Source: Streptomyces sp. Tue6028 (lineage in GTDB: Bacteria; Actinomycetota; Actinomycetes; Streptomycetales; Streptomycetaceae). From it: a stretch of 58,138 nucleotides of DNA. The stretch covers positions 1 to 58,138 of the forward strand of contig NZ_MLCE01000024.1 of NCBI RefSeq assembly GCF_002300165.1, in the 5' to 3' direction. The translations under genes and the position numbers were made by a program. Positions within the stretch are counted from its first letter, which is position 1. Every line of letters starts with the position of its first letter. This document shows, one piece after another, positions 50,197-58,138 of this stretch. The notes below the pieces were generated by a model that worked only from the letters and a program-made list of their open reading frames with translations, ran no database searches and was not told the DNA's origin.

Positions 50197-51522
50197 GTGG
50201 TGACCAGCACAAAGCGCCACAAGCCAGACCGGCGCACCTATGTTCTCGACACCAGCGTCCTGCTGGCCGACCCCAACGCCCTGAGCCGCTTCGACGAGCA
50301 CGAGGTCGTGCTCCCGATCGTCGTGGTCACGGAGCTGGAGGCCAAGCGGCACCATCCCGAACTCGGCTACTTCGCCCGGCAGGCCCTCCGCCTGCTCGAC
50401 GAGTTCCGGGTACGGCACGGCCGCCTCGACTCCCCCATCCCGATCGGGGACCTCGGCGGGACCGTACGCGTCGAGCTCAACCACTCGGACCCCAGCGTCC
50501 TGCCCAGCGGGTACCGCCTGGGGGACAACGACTCCCGCATCCTGGCGGTCGCCCGCAACCTGCAGGCCGAGGGGTACGACGTCACCGTCGTCTCGAAGGA
50601 CCTGCCGCTCAGGATCAAGGCGTCCTCCGTCGGTCTCCTCGCCGAGGAGTACCGCGCGGAACTCGCCATCACGGGCTCCTCCGGCTGGACCGGAATGTCC
50701 GAACTGACCCTGTCCGGCGAGCAGGTGGACATCCTCTTCGAAGAGGGCCACGCGTATGTGCCCGAAGCGGCCGACCTGCCCGTCCACACGGGCCTGACGA
50801 TCCAGTCGGAGCGTGGCAAGGCCCTCGGCCGTGTCACCTCCGAGGGCAACGTCCGGCTGGTGCGCGGCGACCGGGAGGCCTTCGGCATCAAGGGCCGCAG
50901 CGCCGAGCAGCGCATCGCGCTCGACCTGCTGCTCGACCCCGAGGTGGGGATCGTGTCGATGGGCGGCCGGGCCGGCACCGGCAAGTCCGCGCTCGCGCTG
51001 TGCGCGGGCCTGGAGGCCGTCCTGGAACGGCGCCAGCACCAGAAGGTGATGGTCTTCCGCCCGCTGTACGCGGTCGGCGGGCAGGAGCTCGGCTATCTGC
51101 CCGGCTCCGAGTCCGAGAAGATGGGCCCCTGGGCGCAGGCGGTCTTCGACACGCTCTCCGCGGTCACCAGCCGCGAGGTCATCGAAGAGGTCACGGCGCG
51201 CGGCATGCTGGAGGTCCTGCCGCTCACCCACATCCGGGGCCGCTCCCTCCACGACGCCTTCGTGATCGTGGACGAGGCGCAGTCCCTGGAACGGAACGTC
51301 CTGCTGACCGTGCTGTCACGGATCGGGGCGAATTCCCGGGTCGTTCTCACCCATGACGTGGCACAAAGGGACAATCTGCGTGTCGGCCGGTACGACGGAG
51401 TCGTCGCCGTCGTGGAGAAGTTGAAGGGGCATCCGCTCTTTGCGCATGTCACCCTCAATCGGTCCGAGAGGTCCCAGATTGCAGCCCTTGTGACCGAAAT
51501 GCTGGAGGACGGGCAGATCTGA
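50197..51522 (+). CDS. PIN domain-PhoH ATPase
   Basis: A 441-residue protein joining an N-terminal PIN nuclease-like domain (YVLDTSVLLADPNAL with Asp18, VVVTELEAKRH, LGDNDSRILAVARNL, VVSKDLPLRIKA) with a C-terminal PhoH ATPase (Walker A GGRAGTGKSAL with Lys263, Walker B FVIVDEAQSLE). PhoH2-type relatives are RNA helicase/RNase enzymes. The PIN acids are present, so nuclease activity is plausible. GTG at 50197 or 50200 is the likely start; upstream in-frame sequence is not conserved-looking. It has no antitoxin-like partner within its operon. Confidence 0.9.
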   Translation: MVTSTKRHKPDRRTYVLDTSVLLADPNALSRFDEHEVVLPIVVVTELEAKRHHPELGYFARQALRLLDEFRVRHGRLDSPIPIGDLGGTVRVELNHSDPSVLPSGYRLGDNDSRILAVARNLQAEGYDVTVVSKDLPLRIKASSVGLLAEEYRAELAITGSSGWTGMSELTLSGEQVDILFEEGHAYVPEAADLPVHTGLTIQSERGKALGRVTSEGNVRLVRGDREAFGIKGRSAEQRIALDLLLDPEVGIVSMGGRAGTGKSALALCAGLEAVLERRQHQKVMVFRPLYAVGGQELGYLPGSESEKMGPWAQAVFDTLSAVTSREVIEEVTARGMLEVLPLTHIRGRSLHDAFVIVDEAQSLERNVLLTVLSRIGANSRVVLTHDVAQRDNLRVGRYDGVVAVVEKLKGHPLFAHVTLNRSERSQIAALVTEMLEDGQI

Positions 51523-51938
51523 CCCCACCTGTTCAAAGGGTGGCGGATACACGGTAGTTGGCGCCGTCCGGCAAAGGCGAAGAGCCTAGCCGGGCGGCGT
51601 CTTGGCGTGTGCTCGTTTCCGTAAAACTTCTGGGGCAAACGAGGTGTGAGCTTTCACACGCAACACAGAATTGCCTTGCGGCGTCCGGTTACGGCAGAGT
51701 CTCACTCCTGTCAGGCCCCGCATACGACACACCTGTACCCCCAGCGGTACGGCACAACAGGAACCTCAGAACTCCATAGAGCCGTCGTATGCCGCCCGCG
51801 CACCACGCGGCGCTCCCCTCGCGGGAGTTGCCCACCGGGCCCGTGCCTCCCGTGACCCCGCAGTTGGGAGGCCAGCGCCAAGGGGCACGATTGCGTCCGC
51901 GAGGGTCACCTAAGCGGGCGATGCTGGAAGGAAACCGT

Positions 51939-52649
51939 GTGAGCCGGATTTCGGTCCGGGGATTCGCAGTGGCCTCGGCCACCGCGGTCACCGCTGTCGG
52001 AAGCGTCGTCGGAGTTGCCTCGGGCAGCACCGCCCAGCCCTCGAACGACGCCGAGGCGACGGCAAGCGACTCGACCCTCCTCGCGGACATACCCGCGGGC
52101 CAGCAGGCCCAGGTGCAGACCGCTTCGCTGACGCAGCAGGCCGACGCGCAGGCGATCGCCGCCGACGCGAGCGCCAAGAAGGACGCCGAGGAGGCTGCCC
52201 GCAAGCAGGCCGCCGAGGACGCCGTCGCGAAGCAGCAGGCAGCGGAGAAGGCGGCGGAGAAGGCGGAGAAGGAAGCCAAGGAGCGCAAGGCGGCGCAGGA
52301 AGCGGCCAGCCGCTCCGCGACGCGTGACGCCTCCAGCTTCTCCGTCCAGAGCTCGTACACCGTCGCGCAGATCCAGGCGATGGCACGCCAGATGGTGCCG
52401 TCCGGCCAGTTCCAGTGCTTCAGCAACATCGTGGACCACGAGTCCAGCTGGAACTACAAGGCGGTCAACGCCTCCTCCGGCGCCTACGGTCTCTTCCAGG
52501 CACTGCCCGGTTCGAAGATGTCGTCGGTCGGTTCCGACTGGCAGACGAACCCGGCCACCCAGATCAAGTGGGGCCTCAACTACATGGACAGCCGGTACGG
52601 CAGCCCCTGTGAGGCCTGGTCGTTCTGGCAGCAGAACAACTGGTACTGA
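51939..52649 (+). CDS. Secreted transglycosylase, SLT fold
   Basis: A 236-residue exported lytic transglycosylase-like protein. A signal peptide (to about residue 33) is followed by a long Ala/Lys/Glu/Gln coiled-coil region (about residues 55-125) and an SLT domain of about 85 residues with the catalytic glutamate at 168 in NIVDHESSWNYKA, then ASSGAYGLFQALPGSKM. It would cleave peptidoglycan glycan strands. GTG at 51939 is preferred because AAGGA lies seven bases upstream; ATG at 51921 is in frame. The 416-bp leader (51523-51938) holds no gene; I did not find a riboswitch I could name. Confidence 0.88.
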   Translation: MSRISVRGFAVASATAVTAVGSVVGVASGSTAQPSNDAEATASDSTLLADIPAGQQAQVQTASLTQQADAQAIAADASAKKDAEEAARKQAAEDAVAKQQAAEKAAEKAEKEAKERKAAQEAASRSATRDASSFSVQSSYTVAQIQAMARQMVPSGQFQCFSNIVDHESSWNYKAVNASSGAYGLFQALPGSKMSSVGSDWQTNPATQIKWGLNYMDSRYGSPCEAWSFWQQNNWY

Positions 52650-52690
52650 GCACCGGGCCGCACGTCGGCCGCTCGAACCGCTCAACCTTG

Positions 52691-52725
52691 CGAAGCCCCT
52701 CCCCGTCCTAGGGGGAGGGGCTTCG
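52691..52725 (+). terminator. Terminator after the transglycosylase gene
   Basis: A perfect 14-bp stem (CGAAGCCCCTCCCC and its complement) with a 7-nt loop starts 42 bases after the stop codon. No T tract. Confidence 0.88.
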
Positions 52726-52794
52726 GCCATGTACGGTCGGAGCCGACGACTCCAGGGGGGAGTGGTGGGGCGCAACGGGGGAAGAGGACGGATC

Positions 52795-54252
52795 ATGTCG
52801 CGAGTGCCAGGGTGGCTCGGCCGGCTGGGCGCCGGACTGTCCGAGCTGGGGGAGCGGTTGGACGAACGCCGCGCCGAAGTGGAGAAGGAGTCCCAGGGCT
52901 CCCTGTCCACGGAGGACGGACCGGAAGTCCCGCATGTGAGAAGAGCCCCCGAGGACGCGCGGCCCGGATCCGGGACCGCCGGGTCGGCGACCGGCGACCA
53001 CCCGGTGACCGCCCCTGAGGACCACCGCCCCGCCGACGGCGCCGGGCACGACTCCACCGGCGGCGACACCACCGGCACTTCCGCACCCGCGCCGGTCGCG
53101 TACGGTCCCGTGGCGGCCGGACGTCCCGACCCGGCGCTGGCCGTGCCGTGGGGGGTGCGTGTCGCGGCCGAGGCCGGCTGGCGGCTGCTCGTGCTCGCGG
53201 GGACCGTCTGGGTGCTGATGCGGGTCATCAGCGCCGTACAGCTCGTGGTCCTCGCCTTCGTGGCGGCGCTGCTCATCACCGCGCTGCTCCAGCCGACCGT
53301 GGCCCGCCTCAAGCGCGTCGGCGTGCCGCGCGGCCTGGCCACCGCGCTCACCGCGATCCTCGGCTTCGTCATCATGGGGCTGGTCGGCTGGTTCGTGGTC
53401 TGGCAGGTCCAGGAGAACATCGACAACCTCTCCGACCAGATCCAGGACGGCATCGACGAGTTGCGCAAGTGGCTCCTCAACAGCCCGTTCCATGTGACGG
53501 ACAAGCAGATCAACGAGATCGCGAAGAACCTGCGCGAAGCGGTCGGCGCGAACACCGACCAGATCACCTCGGCGGGCCTCGAAGGCGTGACCGTCATCGT
53601 CGAGGCCCTCACCGGCATCCTCCTGACGATGTTCTCGACCCTCTTCCTCCTCTACGACGGCAAGCGCATCTGGCAGTGGACGCTCAAGCTCGTCCCGGCC
53701 GCCGCCCGGCCCGGCGTCGCGGGAGCGGGCCCGCGGGCGTGGCGCACCCTGACGGCGTACGTCCGGGGCACGGTGATCGTCGCGCTGATCGACGCCACCT
53801 TCATCGGCCTCGGCATCTACTTCCTCGACGTGCCGATGGCCGTGCCGCTCGCCGTGTTCATCTTCCTCGGCGCGTTCATCCCGCTCGTGGGCGCGGTGAT
53901 CTCCGGCGCGCTGGCGGTCGTCGTGGCGCTGGTGACGCAGGGCGTCTTCACCGCGGTCATGACGCTGGTCGTCGTGCTCGCCGTGCAGCAGATCGAGGGG
54001 CACATCCTCCAGCCGTTCATCCTCGGCCGGGCCGTACGGGTGCATCCGCTGGCCGTGGTGCTGTCCGTCGCCGCGGGCGGCATGGTCGCCGGGATCGGCG
54101 GAGCGGTGGTCGCGGTGCCGCTCGTCGCGGTCACCAACACCGTGGTGGTGTACCTGCGTTCGTACGCCCAGGAGGCGTCCCGCCGCCACGCTCCGGAGCC
54201 GCGGGGCGCCACCGCGGTGGACGCGGCCTCCGCGGGTTCCCCGACGCCGTAG
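52795..54252 (+). CDS. AI-2E family transporter (multi-pass membrane protein)
   Basis: A 485-residue membrane protein. Residues 1 to about 120 are hydrophilic and Asp/Gly/Thr/Pro-rich. Then come about eight hydrophobic helices in the AI-2E (PerM/YdiK) pattern, with FVAALLITALLQPTVARLKRVGVPRGLATAL, FLGAFIPLVGAVISGALAVVVAL and QQIEGHILQPFILGRAVRVHPLAV. The family exports or permits movement of varied small molecules, and the substrate is unknown. ATG at 52795 follows GAGGACGG; an ATG at 52729 would overlap the preceding terminator. Confidence 0.9.
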   Translation: MSRVPGWLGRLGAGLSELGERLDERRAEVEKESQGSLSTEDGPEVPHVRRAPEDARPGSGTAGSATGDHPVTAPEDHRPADGAGHDSTGGDTTGTSAPAPVAYGPVAAGRPDPALAVPWGVRVAAEAGWRLLVLAGTVWVLMRVISAVQLVVLAFVAALLITALLQPTVARLKRVGVPRGLATALTAILGFVIMGLVGWFVVWQVQENIDNLSDQIQDGIDELRKWLLNSPFHVTDKQINEIAKNLREAVGANTDQITSAGLEGVTVIVEALTGILLTMFSTLFLLYDGKRIWQWTLKLVPAAARPGVAGAGPRAWRTLTAYVRGTVIVALIDATFIGLGIYFLDVPMAVPLAVFIFLGAFIPLVGAVISGALAVVVALVTQGVFTAVMTLVVVLAVQQIEGHILQPFILGRAVRVHPLAVVLSVAAGGMVAGIGGAVVAVPLVAVTNTVVVYLRSYAQEASRRHAPEPRGATAVDAASAGSPTP

Positions 54253-54273
54253 CGGTCCCCGCGCCTATCGAGC

Positions 54274-54428
54274 CATCGGCCTGAACGGCCTCGTCCTCAA
54301 ACGCCGGACGGGCTGGGAGTCTTCGGCGCCGTCCGGTCTGGAGTCTCCGGCGCCGGTCGGATGTGTACCGGGGAGGGGAGCCGATGTGAGCCCGTCCGGC
54401 GATTGAGGACGAGGCCGTCAGGCCGATG
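54274..54428. repeat. Large imperfect inverted repeat (REP-like intergenic element)
   Basis: About 40-base arms (54274-54314 and 54389-54428) are complementary except for one insertion and one substitution; the core is GGCCTCGTCCTCAAACGCCG. The 74-base centre holds a second GC-rich inverted pair. It lies between the convergent AI-2E and ahpD genes. This core is a recurrent intergenic palindrome in Streptomyces, to my knowledge. Confidence 0.8.
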
Positions 54429-54495
54429 CGGGGGTCTGGGGGCGGAGCCACCAGGGACAAGGGACGGGCAGGGGCGGCGGGGGCGAAAACACCTC

Positions 54496-54525
54496 GCCCC
54501 GCCCACCGGGGACGGTGGACGGGGC
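54496..54525 (-). terminator. Terminator after ahpD
   Basis: A 12-base stem with one mismatch (GCCCCGCCCACC against GGTGGACGGGGC) and a 6-nt loop ends 20 bases beyond the ahpD stop. On the leftward strand it is followed by GAGGTGTTTTC. Confidence 0.7.
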
Positions 54526-54544
54526 AAAGGGGGAACCCGGAGGA

Positions 54545-55078
54545 TCAGCCGGCGAGGACCGCCTCGGCGTCCAGCGTCGTGGCGACGGCCTGAACCACCG
54601 CAGCGATCTTGAACGCTTCCTGGATCGTCTCCCGGTCGACACCGGCCTTGCGGAGGACCTGCTCGTGCGAGTCGAGGCACTGCCCGCAGCCGTTCACGGC
54701 GGACACGGCGAGCGACCAGAGCTCGAAGTCGACCTTCTCGACACCGGGGTTGCCGATGACGTTCATCCTCAGACCGGCCCGCAGCGTCCCGTACTCCGGG
54801 TCGGAGAGCAGGTGCCGCGTCCGGTAGAAGACGTTGTTCATCGCCATGACGGCGGCCGCGGCCTTGGCGGCGGTGTACGCCTCAGGCGACAGCTGGGCCT
54901 TCGCCTCCGGCTCCAGCTCACGCAGCACGCGCGGGGACCGCGACGCGATGGCGCAGGCGAGCACGGTGCCCCACAGCTGCTGCTGCGGAAGGTCGCTGTT
55001 GCCGATGACCGAGCCCAGGTTCAGGCGCAGGTCCTTGGCGTAGTCCGGCAGGGCGGACTTCAGTTCGTCGAGGGCCAT
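54545..55078 (-). CDS. ahpD: Alkyl hydroperoxide reductase AhpD
   Basis: A 177-residue disulfide reductase that regenerates AhpC. The redox centre CGQCLDSH has Cys131, Cys134 and His138, with the proton-relay Glu upstream in the conserved helix region (around residue 119). The length matches the family. Its start lies 6 bases after the ahpC stop, so the two are one operon. Regulation by the divergent OxyR is expected. Confidence 0.95.
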   Translation of the reverse strand: MALDELKSALPDYAKDLRLNLGSVIGNSDLPQQQLWGTVLACAIASRSPRVLRELEPEAKAQLSPEAYTAAKAAAAVMAMNNVFYRTRHLLSDPEYGTLRAGLRMNVIGNPGVEKVDFELWSLAVSAVNGCGQCLDSHEQVLRKAGVDRETIQEAFKIAAVVQAVATTLDAEAVLAG

Positions 55079-55084
55079 GAAAGG

Positions 55085-55639
55085 TCACTCACCGGCCAGC
55101 AGCGCGACCGGGTCGAGGGTGTTCTCGCCCTTGGTCCAGTTGCACGGGCACAGCTCGTCGGTCTGCAGGGCGTCCAGGACCCGCAGGACCTCCTTGGGGT
55201 TACGGCCGACGGAACCGGCGGTCACCATGGAGAACTGGATCTCGTTGTTCTGGTCGACGATGAACACGGCACGCTTGGCGAAGCCGTCCTCGCCCTCGAT
55301 GCCGAGGTCACGCATGAGCTCGTGCTTCGAGTCGGCCATCATCGGGAAGGGCAGGTCGCGCAGGTCGTCGTGGTCCTTGCGCCAGGCGTGGTGCACGAAC
55401 TCGGAGTCGCCGGAGAAGCCGAGGACCTGGGCGTCACGGTCGGCGAACTCGTCGTTCAGCTTGCCGAAGGCCGCGATCTCGGTCGGGCACACGAAGGTGA
55501 AGTCCTTGGGCCACGCAAAGACGATCTTCCACTGGCCCTCGTAGGTCTTGTGGTTGATCTGCTCGAACTCCTTGCCCTTCTCCAGCGAGACACAGGCAGT
55601 CAGATCGAACTCGGGGAACTTGTCACCGACAGTGAGCAC
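55085..55639 (-). CDS. ahpC: Peroxiredoxin AhpC
   Basis: A 184-residue 2-Cys peroxiredoxin that reduces hydrogen peroxide and alkyl peroxides. The peroxidatic Cys51 is in DFTFVCPTEI, and the resolving cysteines are in ELCPCNW (164/166). GTG at 55639 is the start, with AAGGAGA upstream; the frame extends further but without conserved sequence. Cooperates with AhpD. The promoter region shared with oxyR carries a leftward TTGACC -35 candidate. Confidence 0.96.
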   Translation of the reverse strand: MLTVGDKFPEFDLTACVSLEKGKEFEQINHKTYEGQWKIVFAWPKDFTFVCPTEIAAFGKLNDEFADRDAQVLGFSGDSEFVHHAWRKDHDDLRDLPFPMMADSKHELMRDLGIEGEDGFAKRAVFIVDQNNEIQFSMVTAGSVGRNPKEVLRVLDALQTDELCPCNWTKGENTLDPVALLAGE

Positions 55640-55732
55640 ACGCTCTCCTTGCAGCGAGGAAAAACCCCTTTTGAGGGCGTTTCCCATGGGTTGGACGAAC
55701 CTGATGTTGGCACAGGCTGCATTGATTGCGGA

Positions 55733-55782
55733 AATAGCTACACTCGGTCAAGTTGATCGGCAACGGCTATCAGTGACTACGA
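55733..55782. promoter_or_regulatory. oxyR-ahpC divergent control region
   Basis: The 159-bp spacer contains a leftward -35 TTGACC (plus-strand 55746-55751) and a rightward -35-like TTGATC (55753-55758), almost back to back. ATAG at about 55732 and CTAT near 55768 resemble half-sites of the OxyR ATAG-N7-CTAT class, though the spacing is not canonical. OxyR control is inferred from the family arrangement. Confidence 0.5.
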
Positions 55783-55798
55783 GTGAAGAGGTACGGGC

Positions 55799-56773
55799 AT
55801 GGCGAGCCCCATCGGCAAGGCGGGCCCCAAGGGGAACGGACGCCGCCAGCCCAGTCTCGCCCAGCTGCGCGCCTTCGCCGCCGTGGCCGAGCACCTGCAC
55901 TTCCGTGATGCCGCCGCCGCGATCGGCATGAGCCAGCCCGCCTTGTCCGGCGCGGTCTCGGTGCTGGAGGAGACCCTCGGTGTGACGCTGCTGGAGCGTA
56001 CGACGCGCAAGGTGCTCCTCTCGCCCGCCGGTGAGCGCCTCGCCGTACGGGCGAAGGCCGTGCTCGACGAGGTCGGGGCGCTGCTGGAGGAGGCGGAGGC
56101 GGTGCGGGCGCCGTTCACCGGGGCCCTGCGTCTCGGCGTCATCCCCACCGTCGCTCCCTACCTCCTGCCCACCGTCCTCAGGCTCGTCCACGACCGCTAC
56201 CCCGACCTCGACCTCCAGGTCCACGAGGAGCAGACCGCGAACCTGCTGGAGGGCCTCGCGGTCGGCCGGCTCGATCTGCTGCTGCTCGCCGTGCCGCTCG
56301 GGATGCCCGGAGTGGTCGAACTCCCGCTGTTCGACGAGGACTTCGTACTGGTCACCCCGCTGGACCACTGGCTGGGCGGCCGAGAGGGCATCCCCCGCGA
56401 AGCGCTGCGCGAACTCAACCTCCTGCTGCTCGACGAGGGTCACTGCCTGCGCGACCAGGCCCTCGACATCTGCCGTGAGGCGGGCCGTGCCGACGCTCCC
56501 GTCACCACCACCGCCGCCGGACTCTCCACGCTCGTCCAGCTCGTCGCCGGCGGCCTCGGCGTGACGCTGCTGCCGCGCACCGCCGTCAAGGTCGAGACGA
56601 CCCGCAGCAACCAGCTGCTCACCGGATACTTCGCCGATCCGGCGCCGACCCGTCGTATCGCCCTCGCCATGCGGGCGGGCGCCGCACGGAGCACGGAGTA
56701 CGAGGAACTCGCCGCGGCACTGCGCGAGGCGCTGTGCCCGCTACCCGTCCGGGTACTGGGTGCGGACGCCTGA
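55799..56773 (+). CDS. oxyR: Hydrogen-peroxide sensor OxyR (LysR family)
   Basis: A 324-residue LysR regulator. The helix-turn-helix is at about residues 38-57 (AAAAIGMSQPALSGAVSVLE). The redox cysteines are Cys216 and Cys225 in DEGHCLRDQALDIC, with the same nine-residue spacing as the well-studied OxyR pair. It starts divergent from ahpC, the classical arrangement. Oxidation would activate ahpCD. GAAGAGG precedes the ATG. Confidence 0.95.
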   Translation: MASPIGKAGPKGNGRRQPSLAQLRAFAAVAEHLHFRDAAAAIGMSQPALSGAVSVLEETLGVTLLERTTRKVLLSPAGERLAVRAKAVLDEVGALLEEAEAVRAPFTGALRLGVIPTVAPYLLPTVLRLVHDRYPDLDLQVHEEQTANLLEGLAVGRLDLLLLAVPLGMPGVVELPLFDEDFVLVTPLDHWLGGREGIPREALRELNLLLLDEGHCLRDQALDICREAGRADAPVTTTAAGLSTLVQLVAGGLGVTLLPRTAVKVETTRSNQLLTGYFADPAPTRRIALAMRAGAARSTEYEELAAALREALCPLPVRVLGADA

Positions 56774-56959
56774 CGGCGGTGCAGAGTCGGTCAACCGGAC
56801 GACCGATGAAGGCTATTGAGGGACGGGAAATTTCAACTTCCGTCAGGTAGTGCGACTCTCGCTGAGATATGCCCCCGGACTGATACACATTCCACTTCAG
56901 CGTGATGCATCAGGCATCTGTGCGAAGTTCGAGAAGTGTCGGAATCTCCAAGGGGAGTG

Positions 56960-58138
56960 ATGTCGGGCATTCGGGATTCCCTTGGCCGGGTCGGATTCGA
57001 CCTGCTGTCGCACGCCCTCACCGAGTACCAGGACTCGCGGGCGACGGGGAGACTGCGGGTGTCCGGCAGGCCCGGGGGTGCCTTCCATCTCCGGGACGGA
57101 CTCGTCGTCGCGGTCGAGAGCCCCGGCGCACCAGGGCCGGAGGCCAGGCTGCTGCGGACCGGGCGGGTCAGCGGCGAGCAGTGGGCGGAGCTGCTCCGGG
57201 AGAACGAGGGCACGCGCTGGCCGCAGGCCGGGCTGATCGCCCACGGGTACGCGGGGGCCGCGCAGCTCAGGGTCGTCTGTGTGATGGCCACGCAGGACGC
57301 GACCTTCGCGGTCGTCGCCGGACGGGTCGACGGCTGTGCCCCGCTCGACGCCGCCGAGCCGCTCGCTCCGGTCGCCGTGGGGGAACCGCCCGGACGGCTG
57401 CTCCAGGAGGCGACACGGAAACTGGCCGCCGTCGCCGCCCTGCCGTGCCCCGTGCGGCCGGAGCGCGAACGGCCCGTGCCCACCGCGGCCGCCGACGGCG
57501 CCGACGCCCTTCTCCCCGAGCTCCAGCGGGAGTTGCTGGCCCACGCCGACGGGCGGCGGACCGCACGTGACATCGCCTTCGCGACCGGCCTCGGTGTCTA
57601 CACCGTCACCGTCGCGATGGCCCGCATGCTCGGCGACGGCATGCTGGAGCTCGCCGGGGATTCTGGGGCCGTCGCCCCGATCAGCATTCCGGTCACCGGG
57701 CCGATAGCCGCCCGGACCCCGCCGGCCACCGGCACGCCGGGCCACCGTCCGCCGCCGGAGGAGACGCCCGGGCGCACCTACACCGAGCGGACCGGGGCGG
57801 ACGAGCCCGCCGACGCGGGCGGCACGCACGCCGAGCCCTCCGACGCGGAGCCGGGCGGTGAGGAGTCCGGCGGCGCGGATCCCGACGACGCCGGGCCCTT
57901 GGACGGTGGTCCCGCCGAGGGTGGCTCCGCCGAGGGTGGGACCACCGAGGCCGAGCGCGCGGGCACCGCGCGGCCGGAGGCCGTGCGCGGCGGTGCGGAC
58001 CCCGCCGACGCCGATCGGTCCGACGCCGGGAGCACCGGTGCCGGGTCCGTCGACACCGGGCGGTCCCAGGAGGGCAGCACGCTTTCCGAGCCCGTGGGCG
58101 CCGAGCGGTCCGGGGTCGGCAGCGGCGGAGGCGAGCTT
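56960..58138 (+). CDS. DNA-binding-type regulator with disordered tail, 3' partial
   Basis: An open frame of 393 codons that runs off the right edge. Residues 1-100 form a small mixed domain (VGFDLLSHALTEYQDSRATGRLRV, then GGAFHLRDGLVVAVESPGAPG) resembling DUF4388/PATAN-type domains found beside roadblock and conservon genes. A second region at about 185-235 (LQRELLAHADGRRTARDIAFATGLGVYTV) looks like a winged helix. From about residue 245 it is Gly/Glu/Asp/Ser/Thr-rich and disordered. ATG at 56960 follows AAGGGGAG. The 186-bp gap to oxyR has no gene. Function not known. Confidence 0.75.
   Translation, partial: MSGIRDSLGRVGFDLLSHALTEYQDSRATGRLRVSGRPGGAFHLRDGLVVAVESPGAPGPEARLLRTGRVSGEQWAELLRENEGTRWPQAGLIAHGYAGAAQLRVVCVMATQDATFAVVAGRVDGCAPLDAAEPLAPVAVGEPPGRLLQEATRKLAAVAALPCPVRPERERPVPTAAADGADALLPELQRELLAHADGRRTARDIAFATGLGVYTVTVAMARMLGDGMLELAGDSGAVAPISIPVTGPIAARTPPATGTPGHRPPPEETPGRTYTERTGADEPADAGGTHAEPSDAEPGGEESGGADPDDAGPLDGGPAEGGSAEGGTTEAERAGTARPEAVRGGADPADADRSDAGSTGAGSVDTGRSQEGSTLSEPVGAERSGVGSGGGEL

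Noticed and set aside
51523..51938. Possible c-di-AMP riboswitch upstream of the SLT transglycosylase gene
   Set aside because: Such riboswitches precede some Streptomyces wall-lytic genes, but I could not find the conserved core segments of that class in the leader. A covariance search would decide.

Overview
The window is high-GC actinobacterial DNA, almost certainly Streptomyces. Nearly every codon ends in G or C, GTG starts are frequent, adjacent genes share ATGA/GTGA stop-start overlaps, and the marker genes (DasR-type chitinase operator, oxyR-ahpCD, a Tad locus with a two-component pair, GntP/IclR/RidA operon, short UppS next to a PIN-PhoH protein) form a typical streptomycete chromosomal set. 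There is no phage, IS element, CRISPR array, rRNA or tRNA that I can support.

Layout. 1-519: C-terminal part of a membrane-anchored, Ser/Thr/Pro-rich protein cut by the left edge. 680-11084: a surface-glycan block holding all four dTDP-L-rhamnose genes (rfbA, rfbC, rfbB, rfbD), a secreted collagen-like protein with about 136 Gly-X-Y triplets placed between rfbC and rfbB, a GT2 glycosyltransferase, a GT2-methyltransferase fusion, a membrane-anchored TPR protein and a DUF2079 membrane protein. 11439-12332: secreted trypsin-like protease. 12351-19758: a divergent catabolic locus (D-aminoacylase and a PLP D-amino-acid deaminase/aldolase-fold enzyme to the left; PfkB sugar-acid kinase, IclR regulator, RidA and GntP permease to the right) with a palindromic operator candidate between them. 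19823-23605: acidic PH-like protein, secreted M14 carboxypeptidase, Nramp-type transporter. 23898-28844: a 1526-residue RHS polymorphic toxin with a C-terminal HExxH domain, followed at once by a small four-cysteine protein that is the likely immunity factor. 28987-30702: GH18 chitinase with a DasR-like operator.

31079-42608: a Tad (tight adherence/Flp pilus) locus: zinc-ribbon protein, CpaB, CpaE fused to a TadE-like segment, TadE-like pseudopilin, CpaF ATPase, a 39-bp minisatellite that forms a translationally coupled ORF, TadB, TadC, histidine kinase, LuxR-type regulator, Flp pilin, TadG-like protein with an apparent CTG start, lipoprotein and OmpA-like protein. 42728-48914: small enzymes and regulators (DHFR-like reductase, LLM flavin enzyme, methyltransferase, winged-helix protein, HxlR regulator, DUF192 protein, aldo/keto reductase) plus an orphan T-tailed terminator that suggests a small RNA. 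49092-54252: UppS, PIN-PhoH ATPase, secreted SLT transglycosylase, AI-2E-family transporter. 54545-56773: ahpD-ahpC divergent from oxyR. 56960 to the end: a DNA-binding-type protein cut by the right edge.

How the parts may work together. The rhamnose block probably makes an activated sugar and transfers it to a surface target. The collagen-like protein inside the operon is the obvious candidate, by analogy with rhamnosylated exosporium collagens. The catabolic locus pairs import, amide hydrolysis, a PLP enzyme and RidA damage control. The Tad locus carries most assembly parts, but no prepilin peptidase is visible here. The most unusual items are the collagen/rhamnose arrangement, the RHS toxin-immunity pair, the CpaE-TadE fusion, the two tandem-repeat expansions (16298-16485 and 36155-36409) and the candidate small RNA near 47800.
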